Assembly (NCBI RefSeq): GCF_037392515.1
Contig: NW_027133912.1
Coordinates: 111,382-175,381 of the forward strand
Origin: Haliotis asinina
Lineage: Eukaryota > Mollusca > Gastropoda > Lepetellida > Haliotidae
Direction: 5' to 3'
Length of the DNA stretch: 64,000 nucleotides
Shown: positions 1-12,365 of the stretch, in pieces
Position numbering within the stretch: position 1 is the first letter of the stretch
How the letters are laid out: the number at the start of each line of letters is the position of its first letter
Translations under genes and position numbers: made by a program
Notes under the pieces: model-generated
What the model saw: only the letters and a program-made list of their open reading frames with translations
Database searches by the model: none
Told to the model about the DNA's origin: nothing

Positions 1-1890
1 TCATGTAAAATCCTATTGTCCATAAATAAAATACATATTTTACTACCAGTAGAAAGTAATTTTGATTTTGTAGTTGGTGAAAACAAAATTAAATAGCATT
101 CATCCTCAGACAGGGCGCCGCCATTTTTCAAATCGTGAAGTCACGGACCAAAGTCCGTTTGAATTAATGAGATTATAGTTTGTTTTCGTCAAGTTAGAAA
201 ATCAAAACTACTTTCTACTAGTACTAGTAGTCAAATATGTATTTGAATCATGTCCGAAAGGAGTTTGCATGACACAGCCTGTAACATAACATAAGCGAGG
301 TCGGGGCGAAGTGAAAATACTGCACAATAAATTTCTTCACTTGCTAAATTTACTTGGTTTGTAAATGTTCACTCACCAGTTTGTAGACACTTGTCAGTAT
401 ATGTCTTTATATTTGGCCTCATAAACTTAATTACTTTATAATCATACATGTATGCATTTTGAAACTTAATAAAAAGAAGCGATCTGCGAATGTGTAACAG
501 GAATGTAATATCTGGAGATTTTATAGTCCGTATATATGAATCATAATTCGCACACATGCCCTAGTGTATGTCGTCTGTATCATTACACTTCATAATGAAA
601 ACAATGATTCTGTTGAAAGCTACGACAACGTAATAAAAACAAAATGCAAATATTAAATTAAAACAAATTAAAGTTATAGGAGCAAAGTCAGGCTATTACT
701 GTGTTCGGGAATATATCCATCAATATCCACAAAAACTATCTGGTCGAAAATAAGACATGAGCGCAAATAATGACCTACTTGTACATCAACTGTTTCTTTA
801 TATTACTAAAGTGTTTATGTTGCTCCAAAACCACAACATCTATCTAAACTCACTCACTAACTTTCGTTTCTGGAATGCAACTCTCTCGGTCTCTGACCCC
901 AGTTTACATTTTGGCTGCTGTGTTTTTTAGAATGTTGAAAGGAATGCCCAATATATAGCATCCATATAAAGTTTTGCTTGTTTGTATCCATATTTCGCCA
1001 GCACTGTGGTGTTTCATAGCACCTCTTCAAAAATGTAATGAACACACATGACGGTGCGTGGTGGGTTCACAAAATCCACACGATGACAATAAGCAATCTA
1101 TGCCCTTCTTCATGTCAAATAGAATTTTTCAGGAAATGTACACTCATGTTGTTTACACAACTGGTTAATCATCAAAACTCGAAGTGCAGTCGCCAGTTTC
1201 CAGTACATAACCACAACAATGCTTTGTTCAAAATATTGCGCTTCGTGTGACTTTCAACTCGATGGCATATACACTACTGAAATGTAAACACACAGAGCAG
1301 ACTCTCGGGTATGATGTCACACCCACAGATGTCAGAACGCTAAAAGCAAAAATATGCATATGGGTGGGTGGGGCTGAAGTGTTTTTTGTTTTGGAGCATA
1401 TTTATGATTTCTAGGACTTTTTTTCATAAGTGAATGGTGCAGATGTGGTATATTTTTATGTTTGAATGAATGTAATAAAAACGCAGGGTCATGAACCTTT
1501 TTAAAAATCCTTTAAAAATACACATCTCCTCTCAACCTAATACAACTGTAACCATATCAACTTTGCTATAATCCTAGTTTATATATGAAGATAATTATTT
1601 TGTGGAAATACATGGGATAATCCACAAAAATTCAAATCTCTTGAAAAAATTATACATATTCTGAAACCTAACCTAAAAGTCATAATATAATTCAACCAGA
1701 TAAAATACTGCAGCTGTATAAGACTTGACCTGAAAATTGTGCATTGAACACCACTTACTTGTTCACAGATCAAGGCGAACTTGAGCTCGCCTTTCCCAGG
1801 ATTGGATGAAATCATTCGGGAACACCATTGACGCCTTTTTCTTCATCTGTCTGACAAGTATTACTGGCTTTTCGAGATTTTGGAATGTTC
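1..1890. other. AT-rich stretch, nothing recognised
   Basis: Only short accidental reading frames on both strands, low GC, no repeat structure or protein motif that I recognise. Confidence 0.6.
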
Positions 1891-1899
1891 ACTTATATT

Positions 1900-2600
1900 T
1901 CTTTTTTAGCTGAAATTGTAACTTCTGGAGTCAGAGGATTCTGACAGGCTGTAATTTGATCTGCATGTCTCCTCCACACTGTTTTAGGAGCTACCTGCAC
2001 CTCATATGACACTTTACTAGTTCTTACCACACTACTGGGTACTCACTTTTCTCCCTCCCGATAGTTCAAGGGTAGAAGTCTGCCGGTTCAATCTCGAACT
2101 TCTCTGTATGCATGTTGCTTTTACCTCTGTCAACAATCTGCCTCAGCTGAGCATCTGCAATGATTGATGGCTTTATCACGTCAAGTCTTGACTGTAGATG
2201 ACACCCCATCATAGCTACTGTGCTGATTCTTATCTTGTTGCACGAGATATGTTTTGATTAGAATGGTATACATCATCTGCTGCAAACTGAAATCTTTGTT
2301 CTGAGTTCTGAGACCTTGTTTCAGTGTTTGTACAAACCTTTAAGCTAATCTAAGCCTGGCAGAATGGTTTTGTCGCTGATGTGATATGTTTGATTCCATT
2401 TATTCCTATGAAAATCTTGAACTCGTCAGCAATGAATTGAGGGCCATTATCACTAAGAATTGCTCTGGCAACCAACACTTGCTGAACATATACATGCAAA
2501 ACCTCAATGGTTTAGACACTCTCCAAGACAATCGCTGTGTAGATACAAGAACAAAAAGATTCGATACTTGCATCAGAGTTTATTATATCTGTGTCTGGTT
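1900..2600 (-). pseudogene. Ty3/gypsy integrase remnant (gypsy D)
   Basis: Read on the minus strand, about 2430-2460 encodes the integrase signature SDNGPQF followed by ADEF, the second catalytic Asp region of a retroviral-type DDE integrase. Upstream (2460-2560) fits the preceding helix, and 1945-2080 resembles the post-core domain of K02A2.6-like gypsy integrases (KW-P-S-VV...VWRRHADQI). The frame is broken several times and no LTR, RNase H or gag was seen beside it, so this is a decayed fragment. It lies in the opposite orientation to the gypsy remnant at 5.3-7.7 kb and is therefore a separate insertion. Confidence 0.65.
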
Positions 2601-2664
2601 AAGCTGCAGAAAAGAAATTAAATGTTACCTTTTCAAACAAGTATCAAGGTTGGTAGGACTTTAA

Positions 2665-3327
2665 AAAAAAATTTGATTGAAAACAAGTGACGAGGGAGGA
2701 ACTCATTTGTTTCTGTCACAAACAGAGATTGGGAAGTTTAGCACATGTAAATGGGTTGTAGATTCAGCCACATTCATTCTTACAGACACTAATTCTTATA
2801 GTGAACAAATGGATGATCAGGATGTGGCCAAGTCAAAATTATATTTTCTAAATGTTAATAAAAAATTGTTACACACACAAATAGAAGTGCTTCATTGACC
2901 GCAGGCAGGTGTCAATATTCCTGTATTTTCAGTTCCTGGGTGTGGCTGTCCAGTGTGCTCAGATCTGTTGGATGCCGACTTCCACGTTGGTTCAATGGTT
3001 CAATGCCCACGATTGCCGAAGTGGTTCCAGACTTCTGATCTGAACAGACTTCTGGTCTGAACTGGTGACCTTCCACCCACGTTGTTGTAAAGTAGTCCAT
3101 GAACACTTGATCTTTGGGATCCCAGAGCAGAACTTTAAACAGTCCAATGTTTCTTCACTAAAGTTCAGGTCAGATCAGACAGGTCTGATTGAGGGATGTA
3201 ACATTTCTACACAAGGCAGGAAGTGTAGTTATTAGGTGTACAGTACAGTCGCCTTCATGCTGACCAAATATATTTGAAAAAATGTTTGAAAAAAGTTATG
3301 CCAAAGGATGACAGAGTAGCTCTGAAG
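2665..3327. other. No gene recognised
   Basis: Short chance reading frames only. Around 2930-3190 there are several overlapping short inverted and direct words (cagatctgatc- and gaacagacttctg-like) but no element ends could be fixed. Confidence 0.5.
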
Positions 3328-3341
3328 CTCTGAGTCTTTTA
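3328..3341. repeat. Target-site duplication, left copy
   Basis: CTCTGAGTCTTTTA, identical to 3607-3620 on the far side of the SINE-like body. Confidence 0.75.
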
Positions 3342-3606
3342 CACCTGTGAAGGTCCCGGGGTAGAATAGGCCTTCAGCAACCCATGCTTGCCATTAAAGG
3401 CGACTCAGCTTGTCGTAAGAGGCGACTAACGGGATCAGGTGGTCAGGCAAACTGACTTGGTTGACACATGTCATCGGTTCCCAATTACACAGATCGATGC
3501 TCATGTTGTTGATCACTGGATTGTCTGGTCCAGACTCGATTATTTACAGACCAAAGCCATATAGCTGGAATATTGCTGAGTGCGGCGTAAAACTAAAACT
3601 CACTCA
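3342..3606 (+). mobile_element. SINE-like interspersed repeat with target-site duplication
   Basis: A 265-bp body with a tail of short CTAAAACTCACTCACTC-type units is flanked by the perfect 14-bp direct repeat CTCTGAGTCTTTTA at 3328-3341 and 3607-3620, as expected for target-primed retroposition. I recognise the body (motifs GATCGATGCTCATGTTGTTG and GTCTGGTCCAGACTCGATTA) as a repeat common in abalone genomes. That recognition is from memory. I do not see a convincing Pol III A/B box pair, so the class call is tentative. Confidence 0.7.
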
Positions 3607-3620
3607 CTCTGAGTCTTTTA
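3607..3620. repeat. Target-site duplication, right copy
   Basis: Identical to 3328-3341. Confidence 0.75.
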
Positions 3621-3889
3621 GGGGAATCTTGCAAGAAAACTGGAAATAGATTCACTATAGGTCTACCTTGGAAGAGAAACATAGAAGTTCTACCAAACAA
3701 CTATATATAGGCAGTTAAACTATTGGTTTCACTTAAAAAGAATTTACTCGCAAACCCAAAGAAAGGTACACTGTATCAACTACATTGAGAATAACAGGGC
3801 AGAAGTTGCTGACAAACCATTGCAAAGTATTACAGTATATTACTTACCACTGTGTATACAGAAGGCTAGCACCCCTCAAAATTGAGGGT

Positions 3890-4922
3890 TGTATTTGACC
3901 CTTTGAAGGAGTATCACTAAACTCCTTCCTGTACAAAGGACCATCCTTACTGGGAGGTTTACTCGCCAGTCTGCCAAGATTAAGAGAGAAACCGTTCCTC
4001 TTCCAAGGAGATGTGTCAAAAATGTTTCTTCAGATATGCTTTCCTGAGTCGGACACTGATGTTCACAGAAATCTATGGAGAGGTCTGAATGTCACAGCTA
4101 CCAACACCAACAGTCTGTCGCCTCAAGAGAGTAACCTTTGGAGAAAATCTTCACTGAATATGGCAAACTTTGTCATTCTGAGGATGGCTAAAGAACATAG
4201 AGACAGACATGCTGCAGATGTCCTCAAGAATGACCGACACATGGATGACATTATCCATTCAACAGATATCGGAGAAATTGCAGATAATCATATGAAAAGT
4301 GTTGATATCATACTTGCTATAGGAAATTTCAAGATATAGAAATGGTACAGTAACTCAAAAGCAGAAAAGACAATTTATGAGAGTGAATTGTGAGATATAA
4401 CGGACATTTTAATCCCTGGGAGTACAGACGATAAGCTGAAAACACTTGGAGCATTTTAGAATAGAAGGAGTGCCACAATATGCTTCAGAGTAGACATAAA
4501 ATATGAGAAAAAGCTGACAAAAAGAGTTGTTTTTGTCACAAATCTATAATCCTCTGGGACTAGCAACAGCCAGAACCATCAGAGCTCGATCACAATTCTC
4601 ATAGCTTCTGGAAGATGCAAGGCTTACAGTAGGATGAATCACAATGTGATGTAATCTATTTCAAGACTTAGAAAACTTGAACGACATCCAGTTTGACAGA
4701 TGCTTGAAACCTCATGATGCGACTGGGATCCTTGAGCTTCATGTATTGTGTGATTGTATATGGAACATGCACTTGTGTGTTGTGACCAACGTCACAGGAA
4801 CCCAGCATCAAACTTTGAGCAGCAAAGGCACGCGTTTCACCGTTGAAACAGACAACTATGGATTGACTCACAAATTGTCTTGCACTGGCTGTATTCTGAT
4901 TCAACATCCAAGAAAGCATTTG
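3890..4922 (+). pseudogene. BEL/Pao retrotransposon pol remnant
   Basis: An open stretch at 4013-4339 encodes a reverse transcriptase segment of the BEL/Pao type: a KMFLQI motif, LWRGL, MANFV-L-MAKEH and the catalytic box RHMDDIIHS (BEL/Pao elements usually have a YMDDLIHS-like box). Further fragments follow in shifted frames: YNPLGLATA near 4545-4570 and ELHVLCD near 4733-4760, both matching the conserved order downstream of the RT in this family. Protease, gag, integrase and LTRs were not found. Several frameshifts and stops mean it is dead. Confidence 0.7.
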
Positions 4923-5309
4923 TAGGAGTTATAATTGCAGAAATTCAGCCAAAGTAGGATTGTAGCATTTGTACTCTAAAATCACAATCTGAATCTGAAT
5001 CATGTTTCATTATTAGATTGAAGTACATTCGGATTTGGCATTTTGTATTGGACCAATTTAGATATGCATTGGCATGCACAGTCTGTACAAAGACAGAGTT
5101 TTTCAATAAAGACCTACACATGTGGAGAAGCAGCATGTCTTAAATGAGATTGAATAACTTGGGAAGTTACACATGGTACAATTGGTGTCAAGGTAAATTG
5201 ACAGTACAGTTGCTTCTGTCAAACTGGCTGACATTGCGGGTATTCTTGTGTTTAACTGTTCTAAGACATCCAGTCTCGTGCCATAATGGCGGAGATCGTC
5301 GTGTGCATT

Positions 5310-6060
5310 CAAATTTTTGTTCCGATGGAAAGGGAGTCAAGAATGCAGAGTAAAAAAAGGCTCTGTTACTTTATATGGCTGGAATGGAAGTGCAAGACAT
5401 ATTCTACGTCAGTATTCACAGATGAGGGTGATGTTTACAAAGCAAAAGTTTGCCTTGAATGAATATTTCCGACCATGTGTGAATGTACCATATGAGAAGC
5501 ACGTTTTTTGAGCTTTGTGTCAGACGAATGACAATTGTGAATTTAGAGATATTGCAGCTGTTGACGAATGAATTCGAGACCAGGTCATAGAGAATGTTCC
5601 TTACACAGGTTGAGAATGAAGTGGTTGGAAAAAAAGGGGGAGATTTAACATGAAACATTTTGGTGTTGATGGCTAGAGCGCCGGAGGAATCGGAAATACA
5701 AGCAAAGGCTATTGAAGGTGCAAGTGTCGTGAATGGTGTGAGAAGTTCAAACTGATGAGACAGCCGAAAGTCTGGGAACAAGGGAAACTCAAATGTGAAT
5801 AAAAACAGGAGTGATTTACCTTGTTACAGATGTGACATCATGGACCACTGGTCTAAAGACATGAGCTGTCCTGCACTTTTAAGAGGATGTGTAATAGTTG
5901 CATGTTATATAGGACATTATGAGAAAATGTGTAACATGAAATTTGCAAACAGGGAGAAAAGGTAGAGATCATAGTAAAGTGAGACAAGCAACAGATGAGA
6001 CACCCAAGGATGCAGATTCTAAAGAAAAGGAATTTGTTATCTGGAATTGATAATGAAGCT
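5310..6060 (+). pseudogene. Ty3/gypsy gag remnant (gypsy C)
   Basis: The capsid C-terminal region is visible in short stretches, including LNEYFRPCVNVPYEKHVF at about 5455-5511, followed by a CCHC zinc knuckle (C-YR-C-DIMD-H-WSKDMS-C) near 5820-5875. The frame is broken by many stops. It is the 5' part of the same plus-strand element as the pol remnant that follows. Confidence 0.6.
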
Positions 6061-7690
6061 AAGGAAATGCTTGATGGCACAATTACAGTCAGTGTTGGGG
6101 GTGTATCTTTAAAGATGTTGATTACAGTGGATTGATGTTCAACGTTGTGGGACAGAAAACGTGGAACACTATGAAGAATGATCATATTAAATACACATGT
6201 GAGAGAACTACTAGGGACATTATCCATATGGGGTAAATGAACCATTGCCAGTGTTGGGTATATTTACCAATGACATTTCTGTGGGTGAAGCAAAGTAAAC
6301 AAGGCTGAATTTATCATTGTGTAACATGATGGACCTGGGAAAGGATCTATCTCAGGAACTTGGAGTTTTGGCTCTGGGACACAATGTTAATAAGTTGGAA
6401 TCTCCCAGACACTTTGTAAAAGAATTTCCAGACCTGTTTACTGGATTACTCAAGGATTAACAAATGACAATTCCTATTGATGAAACTGTGGAACTAGTGG
6501 TATAGCAACTACACAGAGTTCCAGATCATCTCGAGAGCAAACCAGAAGACAAGTTAACAGAATTAGGAAACCTTGACATCATAGAAAAAGTTTCAGGACC
6601 GAGTGCCACCAACAGTAATTGTACCTAAACCTGGTGGTGAGGACATTCGGATATGCATAGACAGCAAACAATGGGATAAGATGTGAGACACAATGTAAGA
6701 CACCAGATGCCTACTATTGATGATGTATTACAGGATCTTAACCTAAGTGCAGTGTTCAGTAAACTTAATGTGAAGTGGGCATAACATCAGAACAAACTCT
6801 CTACAGATTCACGACAAATCACAACATTCAGCAATCACAAGGGTCTTTACCGGTGCAAAAGACAGATGTTTGGTGTTTGTTGTGCTCAGAAGACTGTCCA
6901 GCAAGTATTGCATGGATGTGAAGGTGTGAATAACATGGATTTCATCGTTGTTCATGTTGCTAATATTGAAAACATGACAGGAAATGGCGAAGGTTCTGTC
7001 AGTGTTGCAGGACAAAGAACTGACTTTGAATCCTGGGAAGTGTCAATTTAGAGTGGAAAAGCTACTGAAACACATCTTATCCAAGAAGGGAGTGAGTCCA
7101 GCGGATGATAAAATCAAAGCAGTTCTCGAAGCTAGAGAACCAACCAACACAAAAGAAATCAGAAGCTTCCTAGGTTTAGTCAACTTTAATGCAAGGTATA
7201 TAGAAAACCTTTCAACTGTGTTGGAGCCGTTGAGACATCTAACAAGAAGCAATGTGAAGTTTGTTTGAGGACCTGGGTAACATACTTCTGTCAATCAGCT
7301 GAAGAAATACTTGACTAGTGCGAAGGTATGAGGATACTGATAAGAATGTACCAACACAAGTAGCTGCAAGTTCTGTTGGAATTGGAACAGTAGTAGTTCA
7401 GAAGCGACAAAGTGTGCACAGAGTCATATCTTATCTAAGCAAGAGTTTGTCAGACACTGATAGACGGTATTCAGAAACAGAAAAGGAGGCGCTGGCTGTT
7501 GTGTAGGCACGTGAATCAGTACCTATATGGTGCACCATTTGAGTTGTTGACAGATCATCGACCGTTGCAATATGATTATACAGTGAAATATATCGAAGGG
7601 CAGAATAACATAGCTGGTTATCTGTCAACCACTCTGTGGGAAGTAGTATTATTAATGGGGTTACTAAATCATCTCAAATATAAGCCTACC
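6060..7690 (+). pseudogene. Ty3/gypsy pol remnant: protease, RT, RNase H (gypsy C)
   Basis: In order: a protease-like stretch near 6115-6175 in which the DSG active-site triplet is interrupted by a stop; RT N-terminal motifs (VPKPGGEDIRICID, about 6620-6665); the fingers/palm; then LNPGKCQFRVEKL and RSFLGLVNF (about 7025-7190) from the RT/connection; and RNase H motifs (SYLSKSLSDTDRRYSETEKEALAVV, about 7430-7506, split here by nothing longer than this mention allows). The catalytic Asp pair of the RT is not preserved near 6935-6960. Multiple frameshifts. Typical K02A2.6-like gypsy architecture. Confidence 0.7.
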
Positions 7691-7832
7691 ATATCAATAA
7701 CATAGATCTAGACCCTCTTTCAAAAACACGAAAACCAAAATGACACAACCCGTCTCCCTTTAATGGAGCCTTAAAATCTGTAGGGTACTATGAGTTTCGG
7801 CAACCCTAGTGCAATGGAAAGGTACATGCAGA

Positions 7833-8222
7833 CGAAAAATATACATTGTTTGTAGTCCAGATGAAAAATATACATCATTCATAGATCAGACGAAAAATAT
7901 TACTCGTTCGTAGTCCGAGGAACATGCAGACCAAAAATATGGATCGTTTGTAGTCCACACAAAAACATACATCGTTTGTAGTCCGAGATGCATGCAGACA
8001 CGAAATATACATTGTTTGTAGTCCGCACAAAATCATACATCGTTTGTAGTCCGAGATGCATGCAGACACGAAATATACATTGTTTGTAGTCTGATATGCA
8101 TGCAGACAAAAAACATACGTTTGTAGTTCGAGGTGCAAGATATATGCGAACAAAAAATATACATCGTTTGTAGTTCGAGGTGCAAGATATATGCAAACAA
8201 AAAATATACATCATTTGTAATT
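7833..8222. repeat. Minisatellite with ~35-45 bp units
   Basis: Imperfect tandem units built around AATATACATCGTTTGTAGTC followed by CGAGGTGCATGCAGAC-like sequence, about ten units with variable spacer length. Long minus-strand reading frames here are simply the repeat translated and are not genes. Confidence 0.8.
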
Positions 8223-8307
8223 GGAGGTGAATATATTTTAGTTCATGTGGATGGGGTCCCTGGACTTCACGTCGTCTTGTTTGTGTATGGGGTGCACAAA
8301 CTGTGAA

Positions 8308-8934
8308 TCATCTTGTTTGGTTGATGTGCAGTGCTTCCAGGAATGCCTTCCAGAGAAAAACAGCAGCCAGCAAAAGGTAGGTCCACCTTTGGGCTGTTTC
8401 TAGCATCAGCCGCACCTTCTGGATATCCAGACGGGTCTCTTCTTGTTCCTCCTCGATGTCTTCTATATTCTTCTCGACTTTTTCCATATCCTCTTGGAGT
8501 TCTTCCTGTCCAGCATTGAGAAGATGTCGACCAACAAATTTGTGGCAGCCTGCAATGTATTTGTGGTTGCTCCACAAGAGCCTCGAGCCTCCCCAAGCGG
8601 TTGTAGAAGTCCTGGATGCTGGGCGCAGTAGGCGGCGGTCCTCAGCAGGCAATACGTTGTCGGTACACGGGGGCAGGATGGTCGCAGGCAATACGCTGCT
8701 GGCAGACGTCTCACTAGCGGGCAAGATGGCCGAGGGCAAAGCATCTGTGGACACCGGATTTGGAGATTTCTCTCCGGTTGTGTTGTTAGACAGTTCTGTG
8801 GCCGCACTCCATATTTTGCGTAGTCAATTGGAACGAATACCAAATCGTTGTCTTGTTTCTTGTGCTGGGACTTTTCTACGCATCTTGCAAATCTCCTCCA
8901 CTTGGTCTTCCGATAGTTGTCTTTTCAGAGGCAT
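8308..8934 (-). pseudogene. HTH / coiled-coil / hydrophobic-tail ORF broken by one TGA
   Basis: From an ATG at 8934 the minus strand reads 36 codons that look like a helix-turn-helix DNA-binding segment (LSEDQVEEICKMRRK, then RQRFGIRSN), then a single in-frame TGA, then 171 more open codons in the same frame to 8308. The C-terminal half contains a strongly acidic/heptad coiled coil (EELQEDMEKVEKNIEDIEEE) and a hydrophobic segment (WTYLLLAAVFLWKAFL) near the end. I do not recognise the protein. It could be a DNA-binding accessory gene of a mobile element. GC is clearly higher than in the neighbourhood. Confidence 0.45.
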
Positions 8935-9039
8935 TTTGGTTGCAGTACCTATCTACATTCGCACAATTGTCCATATGGAAAACTAGTGCAAACTAGTATA
9001 CAGACTAGAAAAACTACTGTACAGAACAGGCAAACTAGT

Positions 9040-10065
9040 GCAATCTTTGGTGTTAGTCAAATGGTGGGTAGGGCTTTGTTTCCGGAGCAGAACTCAAAAA
9101 CTGTTCAATATTTTTCTTCAAAACTTGGTAGCTATATCAATCAGAACCTCAAGTGGTGCCTTTTGCTATGTACAGGTTTTTGTGATTTATCATTTTCTTT
9201 GTGACCCAGTTGAAATGTTTTGGACTTCGTCTCAAAAGTGATAGGTGTGTTTCGTTTCTGGAGTACATCTAAAAAAATATCTGTCAGCAAAAGTTGGTAG
9301 ATATATGTGGCAGATCCCAAAGTGGTGCCTTTTGCTCTTTACAGGTTTTTGTGATTTATTATTTTCTGAGTTTCCATGGAAAATTTTAAGATTTTTTCTC
9401 AAAATGGAGGGATGGGCTTCGTTTCTGAAGCAGACTGTTTGTTATTATTCTGCAAAACTAGGGTCATATACCAATGAGAAGCTAAAATGGTGCCTTTTGT
9501 TATTTACAGGTTTTTGTGATTTCTTAGTTTCTGGGTTTCCATGTAAACAATTTGGACTTAGTATCAAAAGTGAGAGGTGTGTTTTGTTTCCAGAGCACAT
9601 CTCAAAAAGTTCCTAATATCTGTCAGCAAAACTGGTGCCTTTTGCTATTTACAGATTTTTGTAATTTAGTATTTTTCCAGTTTCCTTGGAAACGATTCTG
9701 ACTTCTCAAAATGGAGGGATGGACTTCGTTTCTGGGGCACAGCTAGAAAACTAATCAATATCTTACAGGAAAACTTGGCAGATATTTGAAGCAGACCACA
9801 AAGTGGTGCCTTTTTCTATTTCCAGTGTTTTGGCATTTTTATTTTTCCTGGTTTCTATTGAAACAATTCTGACTTAGTCTCAAAATGGAGGGATAGACTT
9901 TGTTTTCAGAGCACAGCTTAGAAAAACATTTCATATCTTTCAACAGATCCGGGCAAATATATGTGACAGATATTGAAGTGGTGCCTTTTGCTTTTTTACA
10001 GATACATGGCATTTATATTTTTCATGACTTCCATGGAAACGATTCAAACTTAATCTAAGAAAACA
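9040..10065. repeat. Diverged ~170-bp tandem repeat array
   Basis: The word GTGGTGCCTTTTGCT recurs at about 9153, 9321, 9488, 9630, 9802 and 9976 (spacings about 141-175 bp), each time followed by TTTACAGGTTTTTGTGATTT-like and TTTCCATGGAAA-like blocks. Six or seven old satellite-like units. Open frames across it have no protein similarity that I can see. Confidence 0.8.
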
Positions 10066-10776
10066 TCAAGTAACTGTTGGATGATTTGTCCTTTCAAATA
10101 TGTGGGGGCCGGGGGTATATGTCTTCTTCTGATGACTCTTGCTTCTTTAACTAGTTTGACATAAGCTTCATCATGTAGTAGTGAGTTACCAAAATCCTTT
10201 GCCTCTTTGTGTTTCAGATAAAGAGAGTGTTATTGAAATAAGGGAATTGTCTGAATCCATGCTAGGTAGTATATCTGTATTTAGCTTACTTTTTTAAAGA
10301 TTATGAGACGCCAAATGCACCTGTTTAAAAGGAAATGGCTGGCGCCAGATATGGATCATCTTCACAAGGATGTGCTTCCCTCCAAGGTTCCTTCAGGTCT
10401 AGAAGTTCAATGATACTATAAACTTTTCTCGTGCTTTGGGGTTGTTAATATTCTTATAGTAAAATGTATCCTTTTTTTTGCCCAATACTAAATTCTAGAT
10501 TCCAGTCTTCCAGAAAATTTGATGGTATTGTCAAAACATATGGCAATACCCCTTGCATAACTTTTGTATGAGCTCATGTAGCATTGATTATATATCCCCA
10601 TTGGTGTATTATACATTGTTCTTGGTTCTTTGAGGAAGGAGTTTCTTGAAGGGAGTAAACTGTTGCTCTTTTATGTAGGAATTTCCTTTTAAATGCATTA
10701 TTCAATTCCCTACAGTTTTAGGTCATTATCTTTAATTTCTTTCCTTCACCCATTGTCTAGATGTTCGATTCTCCAA
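10066..10776. other. No gene recognised
   Basis: AT-rich sequence up to the start of the duplicated block; only short chance frames. Confidence 0.5.
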
Positions 10777-10780
10777 GGTA

Positions 10781-11720
10781 TGGTAGTAACTCTGTTAGCT
10801 GCCAGGTAGATGACGTTTTCCTGACAGAATCCCGCACCTGGGATGGCGTGTCCTTACCCGAACTATGGTATACCCCCGTACTTCGGTCCTGATGATAGGG
10901 GATGTGCGAGAGGTACAATGTCAGTACCTGGGGGCCCTTGGAGTTTTACTGTCGTTCCTCCAGCAACCACAAGACGATGATCTTCATTTAATGGTTTATT
11001 TAAACTAACTGTGTTGCTGATCAACCCACTCGATGGTCACTCTACAAGACTTCAGCCGCAAAGCTTCCGTCGTAAGCCGAATGCTGGTGCCTTTTAAGAT
11101 AGATTTTTAGACGATTCCTTGTGACCAAACACCAAGAGTGTGAGTGCACCAGACTCCCGACTCTGGACTTTGGTACCGCTTAAAACTGGGTCCCTACATC
11201 ACATCCAACCCTCTTCTTTTTGCCCATGGGTCAACAACCCCTAACCCTGCATACTTTTTCACTCCCCCCTCCTTATTCCGTACCCCCAATGCCATATTTG
11301 TGAGGCTGCGAGGTGGATTCCAAGAAACTCAATGTTTCTACCTCCTAACCATATATGTCTCGTGGAATACTACGAACTGCTGCCGAGGTCGGTGGACAAG
11401 TGGCTCCATCTGGACAGTACCGTCACTTTCCCTTTACCTACTCTATCAACCATCTAGACTTGCCCCCAATAAGCTCTGACGACTTACTTTCGTGCTTATT
11501 TCCTCTGCAGCCGATTACCAACCTCTCTTACCCTGTTTATGTTTTCTACCTCACAGGCCTTTATTTATCATTTCCCATTCTAAATATACTGTTAGAACAC
11601 CTTGATCACTTGTTATTATTAATATCATCCCTAGATCTAAATATTATAACCACAATCATAATTCCTCGGCCATGATTCGCTATTAGTATAACAAAATCAT
11701 AATTCCATGCCTCTGATACG
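10781..11720 (-). mobile_element. LTR-E, copy 1 (940-bp LTR-like repeat)
   Basis: On the minus strand it would run from a mutated TG (CGTATCAGAGG; the other copy at 16,135 reads TGTATCAGAGG) to GTTACTACCA, so TG...CA ends are inferred. A purine-rich tract (AGAGGGGGGAA-like) sits just upstream of the TG, and an AATAAA signal lies at 10,995-11,000. Open frames inside (11,144-11,675) are not treated as genes. It recurs at 36,991. Identification as an LTR is an inference from end structure, PPT and recurrence at block borders. Confidence 0.55.
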
Positions 11721-11885
11721 ATCCCCCTCTGACGGAGAGTGTGTCCCCACACACTAAAGAACTGTGATGTCGAGAGCCTTTATCAGCGATCCTGTTAGTT
11801 TGGCATTCTGCCTATTCTTGTTGTGACCATGGAGTTAATTGTTCACAACCATATAATACAGGTTACAACATTATAAACCAACAAT
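11671..11885 (-). repeat. First copy of the LTR-E/PPT junction repeat
   Basis: Direct repeat of 16,083-16,312. The matching region is mostly deleted in block 2 (only about 37,877-37,911 remains), while the partner survives there at 42,087-42,303. Confidence 0.75.
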
Positions 11886-12088
11886 TCGTACATGATAATA
11901 TATATATATATATAACACGGGAGTATGCCTCTGATACGATTACTTTAATGTACAAGGAGAAACATTCAATAATGCATAAAACTTTAAAACATTTTCTTAC
12001 AGTTGAGAGTAGGTATTTTTCAGAAATAAACATTGAAATATAAACACGAGTAGATTGGAAGTGAAACAACCATCTTTTTTCATACATA

Positions 12089-12280
12089 CCATCACTTCCT
12101 GATATGATACTGAAATCTTTTCAGTCCAAATGTTTTAAATTCATATGGAGCAATAAACTGGATAGAGTCAAAAGAGTAGCTCCAAGCATGCCACCAAAGC
12201 ATGGAGGACTAAATGTTTCTATTATAAAGGAAATAATTTGTGCTAAAGAAATATCATGGATGAAACGACTATGAGAAGAA
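12089..12280 (+). pseudogene. LINE ORF2 C-terminal fragment
   Basis: Plus-strand frame with FKFIWSNKLDRVKR, then PPKHGGLNV and a WMKRL block, the arrangement found downstream of the RT in several animal non-LTR retrotransposons. No other domain is attached in this orientation. Confidence 0.55.
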
Positions 12281-12365
12281 AATGCTAAATGGAGAATACT
12301 GTAAGTGTATTATATAACTTGCAGGTTTTATTTTTGCACTGTTCATGCAACATATTTTACTGATT

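Noticed and set aside
7833-8222. CRISPR-like array (also 13,518-13,739, 21,127-21,662 and 32,201-32,588)
   Set aside because: The units are contiguous tandem repeats without unique spacers, and the genome is eukaryotic.
11144-11675. Two overlapping ~110-codon plus-strand frames (also 37,346-37,883)
   Set aside because: They lie inside the LTR-like repeat, antisense to the element, and show no protein motif.
11898-11915. (AT)n tract as a regulatory site
   Set aside because: A simple microsatellite with no associated gene.
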